From Haemonchus contortus (lineage: Eukaryota; Nematoda; Chromadorea; Rhabditida; Trichostrongylidae): a DNA stretch of 64,000 nucleotides. The DNA lies in the NCBI GenBank assembly GCA_000469685.2, contig LS997567.1, forward strand, positions 1,584,302-1,648,301, read 5' to 3'. The position numbers and the translations under genes are program-made. Below, piece after piece: positions 1-11,700 of the stretch (its first letter is position 1; each line of letters starts with the position of its first letter). A model generated the notes under the pieces. It was not told the DNA's origin. It made no database searches and was given only the letters and a program-made list of their open reading frames with translations.

Positions 1-438
1 GATCTAGCTGATATCCCCGTCAACATTCTTCACTTCGCGACAGGGAAGAGCCCAAGCTAACTGCTCACGAAGGAACAGTGAGGAGGTTTGGATGGAGTAG
101 GTCAGATATTGTCCCCATCGGCTGTAGAGGAGCAATGCGGCCTTTGGGCTTCGTGATGACTGAGCTCCCTTGTCTGTATCATGTTACCTTCCTGACTGAG
201 AATATATTGTTATTTACATGAAATTTATGGTAATCGCAAGCTCACAGCTCGTCTTTTGGAATTGACTGCTTCGATGTATTTCACAAAAACATAATCGAAT
301 TATTAACATGTGCTCATTACTGCAGTTAAGAGATCTATTGAGTGAAGCTGCTGAGCAATGTATTCTTTCAATAAGGCCGAAATATGATAGTACGACACTT
401 CGCTGGTTACCTTTTGTACTGAACTCTAGCCAGTATTG

Positions 439-1616
439 TTAATGACCGGGACTGATAAGTATATCAGCTGAACTCAGCACTTTCTTGAAAGATCCTCTAG
501 GACATCTATAATGGAAATTATATCCAGAAATGAATACTCCCTCTGGTGCTGAAGAATTTGTGATGACTTTCAGTGGGACGGGATCGATAGCAGCTAGCAG
601 TGGTGGGAGAAGACCTCTGGTCATTAGGCTGCACCTGCCTTCCAGCAAGTGCTGTGTCCTATTGCATGGACGGCTGAATTCACATTAACATTTTATTAAC
701 TGCCCTTTCATGGCACGCAGGCAATGGACATTCGGTGATTCGAGTCTTTGGACAGGAAATTGAAAGAATTTTCTGTTTGGAATCTTTAAAAGAGGAAATG
801 CACCTGGTATCAGCTGGTTTCTATCGGACAGCCGAACATCTACAGCGTTTACCTTGAGATACCAAAGTTTTTGACAATGTTTGATTTCGAAATGTGACGG
901 ACCACGTTGGAAATATCCCCATCCCCAGTCCCTTTGATAGGTATCAGTGCAAAGTTATGCCACCATGCGTCGTCCTCAGTCGATTTGCTTGAATTCCCAG
1001 GAGACCAATTCGACATGGCCACATACATCAGAGAGCTGTTTATCCCTCGCCAGGGAGCACATACGTCTCCATTTCTAAGGATAAGCAGGTCATCTATTAA
1101 ATATTTCATCAAATAGGTCTGCCTATACCTTCTCATGGTAAGAAAGTGAATGTTGGACAGAGTGCTCGGGTGGATCATTGCTCTGAGCGGAGAACCAGAA
1201 AGGCAGAAAACCGAACCTAATAGCACAGATGCTCGAGAGGGTGGTCAAAGTACTACACCAAAATTCATTGCGTGGAAATACGGAAATCTGGTAATAAGCA
1301 CCAATCTAAGAAGGACTACAGATAAACTTTGGGATATTTTAATAAGGTCGGAGTAGTCTAATATGCGAACGCTTTTGGGACGAGCTTTCACTGGTTGTTG
1401 TTGAGGTAATTGAAAACTTGGTAACTCTGGGAAACTCTCTAATTTTGATGATATGAAGAGGACAGCTGGGTGAAGTCTTGATCCACGGAGGAAAAGTAGG
1501 CACCCGTTATGTGCTCGTTTTTTCATGGAATGGTTCAGGGGTGTTCGAGAATGTCCCTAAAGATGAACGCAGTCAACCAACTGGCAGTTGACTGGCGACA
1601 AAAACGTTGGGTTCTA
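439..1616 (-). CDS. Unrecognised multi-exon gene, 3' part
   Basis: Five exons read on the minus strand: 1578-1616, 1328-1438, 853-1093, 717-820 and 439-614, the last ending in TAA at 439-441. Each pair of junctions has GT/AG ends (one acceptor is CCAGAG) and codon phases 1/1, 1/1, 1/2, 2/1, 1/stop agree, which is the main support. The roughly 220 encoded residues include a proline/glutamine-rich stretch (residues PQQQPVKARPK), then a tryptophan-containing segment (APWRGINSS, NWSPGNSS, DAWWHNF) with possible N-glycosylation sites, and a C-terminus ending ILISPGH. I do not recognise the family. The intron at 821-852 is only 32 bp. The 5' end is not resolved: upstream of 1616 I see possible further exons but no start codon I trust. 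Confidence 0.45.
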
Positions 1617-2223
1617 CTATGGAAACTTTTAAAAAACACTGAAGCTACACTTAACGAATTCGGAGTTATTGGAATTGTACGGACATTTGGACGGAGCTCA
1701 AGTCAAACAAGTTCAAGGAAGGGGTCTGAAAAATCAAAGGATGTTCATATGAGGAAAGTGAGGAGACGACCAAGAATAGGAGAAGTGACGTGCCTAGTAG
1801 AAAGGGTCCCATTCACTTCCTGTGTGAAACCACAGCTGTGAAGAGAATCGATAGGTCACAAGATCGATTAACCTGTCGGCTGTCACTTCTTGTCCCGCTT
1901 CCTGACCTCTCGGATTCTAACTCTTTCCAGCTACTTCCAATTGATTTTCCTGGTTCTCGAATGCAATTTTTCTTTTTTTCATGGGTTCATCATCAGCTCT
2001 GTAGCACTCATCAAATAGGCAATGCTCTAAAACTGTTGGTCACCTTTGTTTCTGCTTCGCATTCTATTCAAAAGTCATCCTACTTTTGACATTGTTGGAA
2101 GTTCATAATTTCTCGTAGGGAGGGCTTTAGTCCCTCTCGTTGCTTCCTTTGCCACTTGGAGAATTTTTGTCTGCCAAACAACCCGAGTCTAAGATGCATT
2201 GGTTTATCAGCGATACTAAAGTA
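1617..2223. other. No resolved gene
   Basis: This interval probably holds more 5' exons or introns of the minus-strand gene at 439-1616, since a TTTTTCAG-type acceptor in minus orientation lies near 1735. No exon could be joined in phase with confidence. Confidence 0.3.
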
Positions 2224-3159
2224 TTAGGTTGATGCATAATTATTGCGGATTTTTTCGCGGCTTTTTTTCTCCCGATAGGATTTAAATATTGAGTTCGGGT
2301 TTTTTCTAGAAATGATCTACTTCATTTCCTCTACAAAACTGTACCTAGAAAACCATTCTCATATTCGCGCAATTATGCTTTACTTTTTCGAGAAATGTTG
2401 GAAGGTGGCACACTCATGCCGTGATCCCAGTAACTTTACTAAACAAATTTTATCAATGAAACGACAAAAATACTGAGCAAAAACATGTTCAAATAATTAC
2501 TCCGGAACTCATCCACCGCTTTCGTCAAGCACTGCTCCCTATTGGCTAGATAGTCGGATTGCAGAAGCGGAGAAGTTTTCATCTTTGGGGGCGATTCACG
2601 CCTTGACATCGGCCATTGAGTCATCCAAATCGGCGTAAGTTCTATTCCCCAGCCATTTTTTCAGCGAACGGTTGACGAGATGATCCATAGCAGTTTCTGC
2701 TGGTGAATATGGAAGATTTAGGGGCAGATCCTATTTCTTGGTTGGCTTTGGCTGATTGTTCCATCGCCGATGTCAAGGCGTGGATCGCCCGTAAGGATCA
2801 AAACTTCTTCTCTTTTGGGATCCGACTAACTTATCAATGGGAAGCAGTGCTTGACGCAGATGGTGGTTAAGTTTCGGAGTAATTATTTGAACATATTTTT
2901 GCTCAGTATTTTTGTCGTTTCATTTTTAAAATTTTTTTAAAAAAAAAAGTTACTGAGATCGCGGAATGAGTGTGCCAACTCCCAACATTTCTCGAAAAAA
3001 TAGAGCACAATTGCGCGAATATGCGGATGGTTTCCTAGGTACATTTTTGTAGAGGAAATCAAGTAGATCATTTCTAGAGAAAACCCGGATTCAGTATACA
3101 AATTCTATCGGGAGAAAAATAGCCGCGAAAAAATCCGCAATAATTATGCATCAACCTAA
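2224..3159. mobile_element. Mariner-derived foldback element with TA duplication
   Basis: The element starts TTAGGTTGATGCATAATTAT and ends with the reverse complement of that sequence; both ends abut a TA dinucleotide (2222-2223 and 3160-3161), the Tc1/mariner target duplication. The two halves are imperfect inverted copies of each other over roughly 400 bp each, from the termini to about 2640 and 2740. The right arm in plus orientation still reads as a degraded mariner transposase C-terminus (DVKAWIARKDQNFF, then QWEAVLDADGG, then a stop). The left arm reads the same protein on the minus strand with more stop codons. It is therefore two 3' ends of a mariner-like transposon joined head to head, not an autonomous element. 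Family assignment rests on the terminal repeat and these remnants. Confidence 0.8.
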
Positions 3160-6100
3160 TACTTGGGGGTGGGTCTCAAGAGACGAATTGCTGCAAATTT
3201 CTCCCAAATTTATCTCCAAGGGAAAACCTAAGTGGTCCCCCTCATTGCAGCCAGCCATCTTGTCTTGCCATCGTCACCCAGTTTTTATCATTTGCCACAT
3301 GGGCTATGAGAGCGGAGATGGAGCATCATCGGGGATGCATTGTCAATAGCCAAGGGCGTTTCAATTATGCCCCAACTATCGGGAGACTTGATCGCTCGAC
3401 GAATCGGTGTTATGCAATTGGGAGGGATGGGACGTCTTATACGATTAGACTAAGCTGGAAAATTAATAGCCCTATCCACAATTATGCTGGCTCGAGAGTA
3501 TGTCATGTCATGTCGTCGTCGTACCCAAAGTTACACTCTCAACGTATCGATTCCCGTCCAGTGTTCCTCAATAACAACCCGGCCCTACTGAACTGAATAG
3601 TGTGGAAGTGAAGCATAATGTTTGTTGTTTGACAAAGCAAAACAGCTTTCATCATGGTATGCAGAGTGGCAGACAGGGATTTCATTGGCCCACCAAGGTG
3701 TGCGCCACCAAACACTGGGACGGACTACTAAAAGTCACAGTAGGACATTGTCAACTGAGAAGATCCTTTGGGAATGGGATGAGTGACGAACACAAAATTC
3801 CAATATAAGCAATGAAGTGATGACTTGGATGGAACGTGAACATGGTGAAAGAGACAGTTGTGATGTTCGGAGAGGATGAGGGATGCAGAGCGCCATTACA
3901 CATAGCGTATGCTGTCGGTGAACGTGTGTGTGTGTGTGAACTCCCAATGAGTGCGACTCGATTCAGCTCTACTACATGCTTTTACTCGCGTCGTAGTCGT
4001 CGTGTTAATTCTGAACCTGGCAGTGGCTAATGTCCCTCTGGGTCTTTCTTGTCAAGGGCCTATCTTGGTCCCGTGGTTGCCCGAGCGTTGCGTGAACAAT
4101 GCCTAGAAGGCTTTTCTTTCTCCTTCCGCTTACGTCGTTCGAGCGAGCATTTTGAGCCACGCTTTCCCGAAGCGGTGTCCCCTTCGAGCTTCTATTCACG
4201 TCCTGACCTGGACCCTTTTCTCAAGTTAAAGAGTGAAATCAGTTGAATGAAGGCAATGCATGTTGGATGAACGTTATCGAGTTGAGCACCTGTTAAGTGT
4301 GAATCGTAGGATTCGAACTCACCACCTCAGTCAAACGAACCCTATAAACAAGCGTTTATGAAGGATGTCATATAAAATGGTTTTGTTATTGAACATTAAA
4401 TTTTGTGAGAACTATTTCATCTTCATGTCTTCTGCTGAATGCTCGTAAGACCACCCACAGCCGTGTAGAAGAGAGGATTCAAATCGAACAAACCAAAGAT
4501 TCGGCCACGATGACGGGGGCAAAATATTCCGGAAGACTTTTGTTTGCTTGCTTCGGTTGTATGAATGCTTAGAGAGCAGATGTGAAGGCGAATGTGAATA
4601 GGGGCGCCTCGTCGAATAAACTATTAAGTCCGCAAAGCCATTGGTGGTCCTACACATCGGTGCGCCCATTTTCCGTAGAAGCCTCGAGACTTGCAAGCAG
4701 CTTCTATCTGTTCCTTCGAAAGGTTACCTTAGAAACGAGAATAAATCATACGGTTACCTTCGTGTAGCAAGGCTTTATTTTCGTAGAAACACTTCCGTCG
4801 TCGTTGGTCCAGGTAACGCGAATAAAGCTTGCTTCAAAGGTCGCTGTGTGCTGTCCAAAAAAACTCAATTTCCGTGATACACGCCCACATTTCGTGTTGG
4901 TGCACACCGCAATTAATTTCCACGTCCACGAATTTTCATGTCTGTCTCATTATAGTCTATATGGGCCGAAGAACGTGTATTGCTCAGATGCTCTTCAGTC
5001 GAAAGACGACTTTCTGAGTCGTCATGTAGCTGTTGGGGAATCGAGATATCGTTTTCTCGCGAAGTTTTGCTTGCCTCAGGATCATCTACATGTCATTATT
5101 CAGATTTCATTTTTTATTCTCTTCAGCTCAGTTCTCATCCTAGCTGATTGCTTCAGAAAAATTCGTATCAGTCGACTTAGTGCCGGACTTTACTTTCTCC
5201 ATTTTTGGGTCAATTTTGAGAATGTCATGTATTTCAATCCTTATTCCATTTCATGACCAATTTACTGCCATATACAATTCATTGTTGTCGCCCTCCTTTT
5301 TTTTTATATCGGACGAAATTTCGACGAATAATTCGCTTTCGTGAAAGCGTCGAAGCATCCCCTGCCGGTCGCCTGCCCTCCATAATAGCATTTCCGCAGC
5401 ATCAGCAGTGCCTTCCCGAAGGCCACGTCCAGTATGTGGAGGTGCCTAGTGGGCGGTTTTCCGGAAAAGGAAGAGTTCTGACTATGCTAATCCACTGGCG
5501 ACCCGACCAAACGTCTGGTCTGGGGTTCTGTTTAGGGAGAACGCGAGGTGACTCTGAACTATGCCAAGACACAGCTGGAGAGAGGAAAGAAGAGAGGGAA
5601 GGCATCGATCGGCTTTTGAGAGGACAGGAGAGGGGGGCTGGGTGCCCAATTCTCATGTGGCTACGCGGAATCTGTTACGCGGGTAACCCATCAACGTGTG
5701 AAAGATGCATGGACTGGGATACTCGGGTAAAATATTCAGCGCTCGCCCCATAGCAGCCCGTAGTCCAGTACTCACCCTTGCCAAAGGAATGTTCCCATTC
5801 CCCTACTTGCCAAGTTTGGCAGTTGGAACACTCGAACCTTGAACGGGAATACTTTTTGCAAAAACGAAGACAAGAAAGGGGGTCTAAAGTGAGTCATCAG
5901 GTCACAAGGTAGTCGGAAAATGTATAAAGTGGTCGAGCTATCATAAATCTACTGATCTAACTTCCACTTGTTCCTCTTGGGAATCCCTCTGCCACACTTG
6001 TCACACAAGACTAATATGTGTTCTCTACAGGCGTTCCTCACGTTTCCCTCCTCCTTTCGACTTGACGACTTATCATCCATCAGCTATGATATGAAAAGAC

Positions 6101-7829
6101 TGATTCGACTGATAGTTGGGAGCTGAAAGAAAAGGGCATAAAACGGATACGAATGGGACGACTTCCAAACGCTTCATGCACTGCAAAAACTGAAAGGAAT
6201 GATTGCTATCGAGGCATATGCTCAGTTCAGAGTTTTAACTTGATAGACTTGATAATGGGGAAACCGCCAGAGAAGTAACAAGTTAACTTTTTGCCTACCT
6301 AACCTGCTTGCTGAGAGGTTTTCGTTACTCAGCGTGAATGAAGTATGGCTCGAAATATCCGTTTCAAGAACTGGTCGACCTCCCACCGGCTTGCAAAGTC
6401 TACGTTATACGAGACTCCTTTCTGATTTGTTTATGTTGGTCTTTTTCTTCTGCTTGAGACAAACAACCCCACATTGGCCATCCTTTTCCACCTCTCCTTG
6501 CTCAATTGCGCTTGAGATTCCCATGGTATGAAAGGGAATATTGTGAGTTATTTCTGCATTCCTTCGCTGCTGCCGCTGCATTGGCGTGTCTTCGATGGTG
6601 GTTCAGTGTAGCGAACTAATGAGCTTTGTCGTCGGTTCAGCGGATAAGAATCTCATCAACTTCATCACTACATACATATTACAAAGCGTACTTGTAATTG
6701 GAGCCTTCTTTCTCACATATACACTGTGACTCTGTTATTACTGAGAGTGTTTGTGTTCAGAAACTCAACATCTAGGCACAAACCATATAATCATAATGTC
6801 GATTGCTCAGAATTTAATCGGGCCTAGGCTCGTTCCACACCTGCAAGCCTACACTGTTCGAGCTAGTCGTAGTGTCGTGATAAGGTTAGCTCAGTCTGCA
6901 ACGATGGAAAACAATCACCGATTGACTGCCATTTTTACTCGAGTTCTTTATCACACTGCATGATTCTTCACTCCTATGTGAATGGACTTTTTCTTAACCT
7001 TATAGTCGATACTGCTACCCTACGCTACTAGTTGGTTATCCCTTTGGGAGCATCTGGAACAATGAGTCCAGCTCTCTTGTAAGTTTGCTACCGAGCAATT
7101 GTGAGGGTGCAGTGGTCTTCATGACAGAGTATGACTTTCACGGAAAAGGGCTACGTCAGTACAAAGTTCCTCTTTCTTTCGATCTTCCTCCGAAATACTA
7201 TCCCTCTTACAGTCCCGTGTAGGAGAAAGAGATGGCGGAGGTGGGGAAGGGTAATAAGGTAAGGGGATGTAAGTTGAAATGAATAAAGCTCATAAACAGT
7301 CGAAAGGAATTCAAGGGTAAGTAAAACTTATGAACTCATTATAAAATATATTACCATCCACACTTCAGTGAATTCTCCTCCCACTGCAGTGGATTCCGTG
7401 ACACACTCCGGTCCACCGTGCACTTTGGGCGATATAGCCCTTGATTCCTCATTGGAAATGAAACTGCACTTTTAAAATATACGTCATATTGCTCTTCTTG
7501 CTAGTCCTATGTTCACATGCTCTTTACTTGCTGTTGGCAGAAAACAGTCCGTCGGGTGGTGCTTCCTTTGAGCAGAGCCGTGGTCAGGTTGAAAGATTCT
7601 TTGTAGTAGTGTACCATCGCATTGAATATTCCATCTGAGCTAGATTTGTCTAAACCAGGCTCAATGTAGAAGGTGCAGATTAATTGGTTTGGAAGTTCTT
7701 AGAATGCCCTCTGCTCATTTTCTACTTCCTCTCTTGTGGTCAATGTGGTGTGTGAGATCTGACAGCTGTACTTTGCCAACCTTGTGTGGGTATCAGTTGT
7801 ATGCGGGTGTGTGTGTGTGCGTGGGAACA
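3160..7829. other. Intergenic DNA, no supported gene
   Basis: I see only short open frames on both strands without consistent splice signals. This includes the plus-strand 150-codon frame at 4804-5256, which lacks exon-like boundaries. A short GT run lies near 3927-3938. Nothing here is annotated as a gene. Confidence 0.4.
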
Positions 7830-8460
7830 AGCTACATTTCATCGCAAATGAGGTAGTCAGTCGGCCGAGCTGGGCTGAGCTGGAAAACATGAGCTGGTAG
7901 GGCCGCCGGAACCGAGTATACCCGGGGCCTAATGACGAAACGACACGCAGCTAAAGCCCTCTTCGTTGTGTCCATTGTGTGTGTCTCCGGGGTGTGGCTG
8001 GGGAGAGTGGTGGTGGGGGGATGATGATGGCAGTGGTGTGTCGCGCTGTCGCTTGTGGTGCCTTCAAAGTGCTCGCTCATGCATTTCGGGGCGCCGTTCT
8101 AGTCTCGCGCGCTATTGAGTTACAGCCCGCCTGCCAGCGCCTATCGACCAACTTAGCTGCTATTCAGGGCAATCAACGCTCTGCCAGCCTATTGTTCTGC
8201 CACTGGGCCCAGTGGTGTGACTCCGGATTTTGTGTGTGTTAGCCGTACAACGGACAGGCCACCACCGTAAGCACCACCTGCAGCAGAATCCACGAATACG
8301 ACACGAGTACGTCCACTGCGCAGTTCTAATCCTACACTCTCCGCCGACGGTCACTCACACCGCCATCTCCGCCGCCGCCGCCGCCGCCACTGCTCATTAC
8401 CATCAACGATCACTGCCTCACTTTATTCGGCTGATTAATATGTACTAGGACTTCACCTAA
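7830..8460 (+). promoter_or_regulatory. GC-rich candidate promoter/5' UTR of unc-1
   Basis: The stretch is richer in G+C than its surroundings and carries a (GT)n run near 7808-7820, GGTGGGGGG-type patches near 8005-8020 and a (GCC)n run near 8368-8388. A possible donor (CCTAAT followed by GTGAGT) lies at about 8461. It could splice to the acceptor at 8774-8775 just before the unc-1 start codon, making this a 5' UTR exon. The role is inferred from position and composition only. Confidence 0.35.
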
Positions 8461-8779
8461 TGTGAGTTCCCAACTTACTCTTTACGCTTTCTATCATTCG
8501 TGTTCTGCTCGTTAGGCCACTGTATGTTACTAGGACTTTCTCTCGAATCAGTGGCCGATTTTCGCTACCGAGGAGACTTTTTCAGATCTAATTAGGACGA
8601 GTTTGAACTGCTGAAATAGCAGGGATACAATGAATCATCTTTTGTACTTTGAACTTTTCTATTGGATTCTTGTAGGGCTTCATTACTTTTTTCAGCAGTT
8701 TTTCGAATTATTTTGGACTGACTGAAATGATTTTTATTTGGAGATTGTTCAATTTGAATTTTTGAATTTTTTCAGGCGT

Positions 8780-11700
8780 ATGTCGGGAAAGGAACGGACA
8801 GAGCCACAGTGGGTGACGCCTTCATCCAATCAGGTATCCTCGCAAGTGCGTCTCTATCACCGTTTCGTTTCCTTGGTTTATTCACTTACTGCTTGCCTTC
8901 AAGCAGCAGCACTCACGTTTCAATAAATTCAAAACGGAAATCACCTTCAACGTTTCCCATTTGTGCATTGGTCGACTGCCGCTACTGTAGGCCACCTGGG
9001 TCATACCGTATTGCCGTACCGTAATCCGATGGCGCGATAATTTCCGACAGATATAATAGTCATTTCGCCGCTGAAAAACCTTCAAATAGTTGGCTTGGGA
9101 GTTTTGCATCTGGCTTGGGTGCTCTGCAATGAACGGGAAATGTCTTTCCCTTAACTGTCATGATGTCCGTGAGATTTCGAGAACGCTCAAAGTAACTCGG
9201 ATTTCAAACTTTGAACTAATCCAATCTACCTAGTTTTTTGTTTTGTTGAGTCGTAGATCATGTAGTGCTGCTACTAAATAGCAGCTAACGTTTTTTTTTC
9301 GGGAATTTTCGTTTTCTTTTATCAAAGCCTCTCTTTGTTACCTAGGCCGTTGTCGCTGTTTCGAATTCCAACTTAATGTTTACGAAGGTGAATTTTTTCT
9401 TCGTTTGAAGCTAACAAGAATGTCTAAGCATGGAATTATATCAGAGTAGTAGAGTGTGCAGCAATTAACCGAAATCTTCCTTAGAATCATTGATGAATGT
9501 TGTTAAACAGGACGGGACGGGTGTAGGGCATCACTATTATACTAAATATGCGCAAAAGCTCAAGACGACCCCTTCAAGTGCAGTCTACTCGCTCTATTTG
9601 GGCAAGAAAATTCCTGAAAACACCGAGCAATGCCAGATGAAGTCGTGCGTTCGTTGATATCAAAAACAGGAAATTTCTTTTTTAAGAAGAAAAATTTGAA
9701 AGTTCGAAGGTAGCTGTCTTTATAGTGGACGTACAGCCGTAGTTGTTAGGCTGCTATCAGAATTTGTTTTCATCGAGGTTAGCCCTTCTTTAATTGTAGT
9801 TATTAATGGCTAAAAGGCTGTTCGCAGCAAAAGTTCAGTTTTATTCATTTCCTACAATTTTCATTCATTTGGCTCATGTGAACAGAATGGAGTTATCTTC
9901 CATCTCCTTTGTGCAGTCGCCTTTCTAAAGAAAGCCAGCGACAGCCAGCTGGTCCAACTTCCTTCTTGTCCAACCTACCTCTCGTGTTACTTAATGATAT
10001 TGGGTATGTTGCATTGACATGGGGGACCCTGCTTTCTCCATTCTGTTTGTAATTATCGTTTCAGTCTTCCCCGGTAATCAATCCTGTTTATGTTATGTGA
10101 ATCTGCCTCGATGTAGAGCCGCCGAAATGCAACTTGATACCTACATTGTTTTCAGCTGAAACTTCTCAACAGTTTGAGAATTAAAGAGCTGTCCCAGGTT
10201 TCACAGTCGATAACTGATATTAACTGATATACAAACTACAGCTGATAAGGTACAAAGCAGCGCCATTTCTCAGAGAAAACTAACTAACTGGTATTTGGCA
10301 ACTTTTCATCCTCTTGTCTAAAAAACAGCATAATACAACGCAAAGGGTGATTTGATTGTTTTGCACTACCTTCGTTTCTCAAATATGAGATGTCAATACT
10401 ATTGAAATCAAATATTATGGTTTTTTGGTATAACACGAAACCACTGATCCTTCGGTACGTACATGGCCGACACAACGGTCTCCTAAGTTCGGCCAAGGTG
10501 CATTCATGTATGCAGTTTACCTCCCGAAGCGGTACGGATTCGGACAAATTCTGAGTCCCTGTTATTGGGGATGTTCTAAGTCGGTACTGCCCTCCCAACC
10601 ACTTCCAGCGCTACTTGTTGCTACTTTGCCTGTTCTTTCGGTCAACTGTTTTGCCTCAAGAAGTACTTAAAAATATTCAAGTATTGTAGTATTGTAAGTA
10701 TTTAAAAATTCGTCCCTCTGTTAGTAGAATCATGGTTATAGCAGTCTTTTTGTGATCAGAGTTGTTTGCAGCAGATATGTCGCCTTGATTGAAAGCTATT
10801 ATTCTGTCACTAACTAGGTAATGCTTAACTAGTTAATGGCGCCGTTACTGGTTTCCAACTTACTTTCATGACGCATTCGTTTCCCTAATTAACTATAAAC
10901 TTTTTTCCACAGTAACCAAACGAAGCGTGTAAGGGCAACCGTGCACGGCAAATGGTAATCATGCATTGCATGGGATGGGAGACAAAGAGCATTCCTCCAC
11001 TTTCGATGAATCACCATACTCCGCAGTAAATATTATTTTGAAACGGAGGGATATAGGAGAGATGTATTTGCATGTAAATACCCAAATTTGTTGTGTAAAC
11101 ACCGCAAAGCAATTGAAATACCACCGAGAAAAGGTTCTTTGTTGGGGCGGTGCTGTTTTCTGGCAGCCTTAAAATCGACACAAAGCGCCAACCCTAAAAT
11201 TCCATCTGAATGAGGTGTTGTTGTGTTATTTACTTTCTGTCGTAGCAATCACAACGCCGATAGAATAATTAACGAGATGAAGTTCTATTGAAATAGGCCC
11301 CCAGAACAAGTTTTCGTTGGTCGTAGTGCTCTGATGATAGCATTTTAAAAAATAGAAATCAAAACGGCATCGCTGAGGGACCGCTTGGGAAGATCCATGT
11401 CTCGACGTCGGTAATTAAGCCCTAGCCAAGCTTGAGATTTCTTCGGGATTCAATGCATAGCCGCCTAACGACTTTGTCAACTGCCTAGCGTACTAGTATG
11501 TATTGACCAAAGGGTTCCGTGTTTGTAAGCCTGAGTTCTGTGTTGTGAGCTATGTATGTGTCAGCTTGTGTGCTACCTTATCACACCAGTATGTCATTAG
11601 GTTTGAATCTTGGGGCTCGCTATTCCGCACAACACGTGATTCTACGGAAAACCAGTGATCGTACCGTTTCCTATTATTCCTCTTGTGGGTGGTTCACTCT

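Noticed and set aside
4300..4345. tRNA-like GGATTCGAACTC sequence
   Set aside because: Only a B-box-like motif; I could not form acceptor, D and anticodon stems around it.
4804..5256. 150-codon plus-strand frame
   Set aside because: No acceptor or donor at sensible positions, AT-biased Phe/Leu/Ser content and no recognisable motif.
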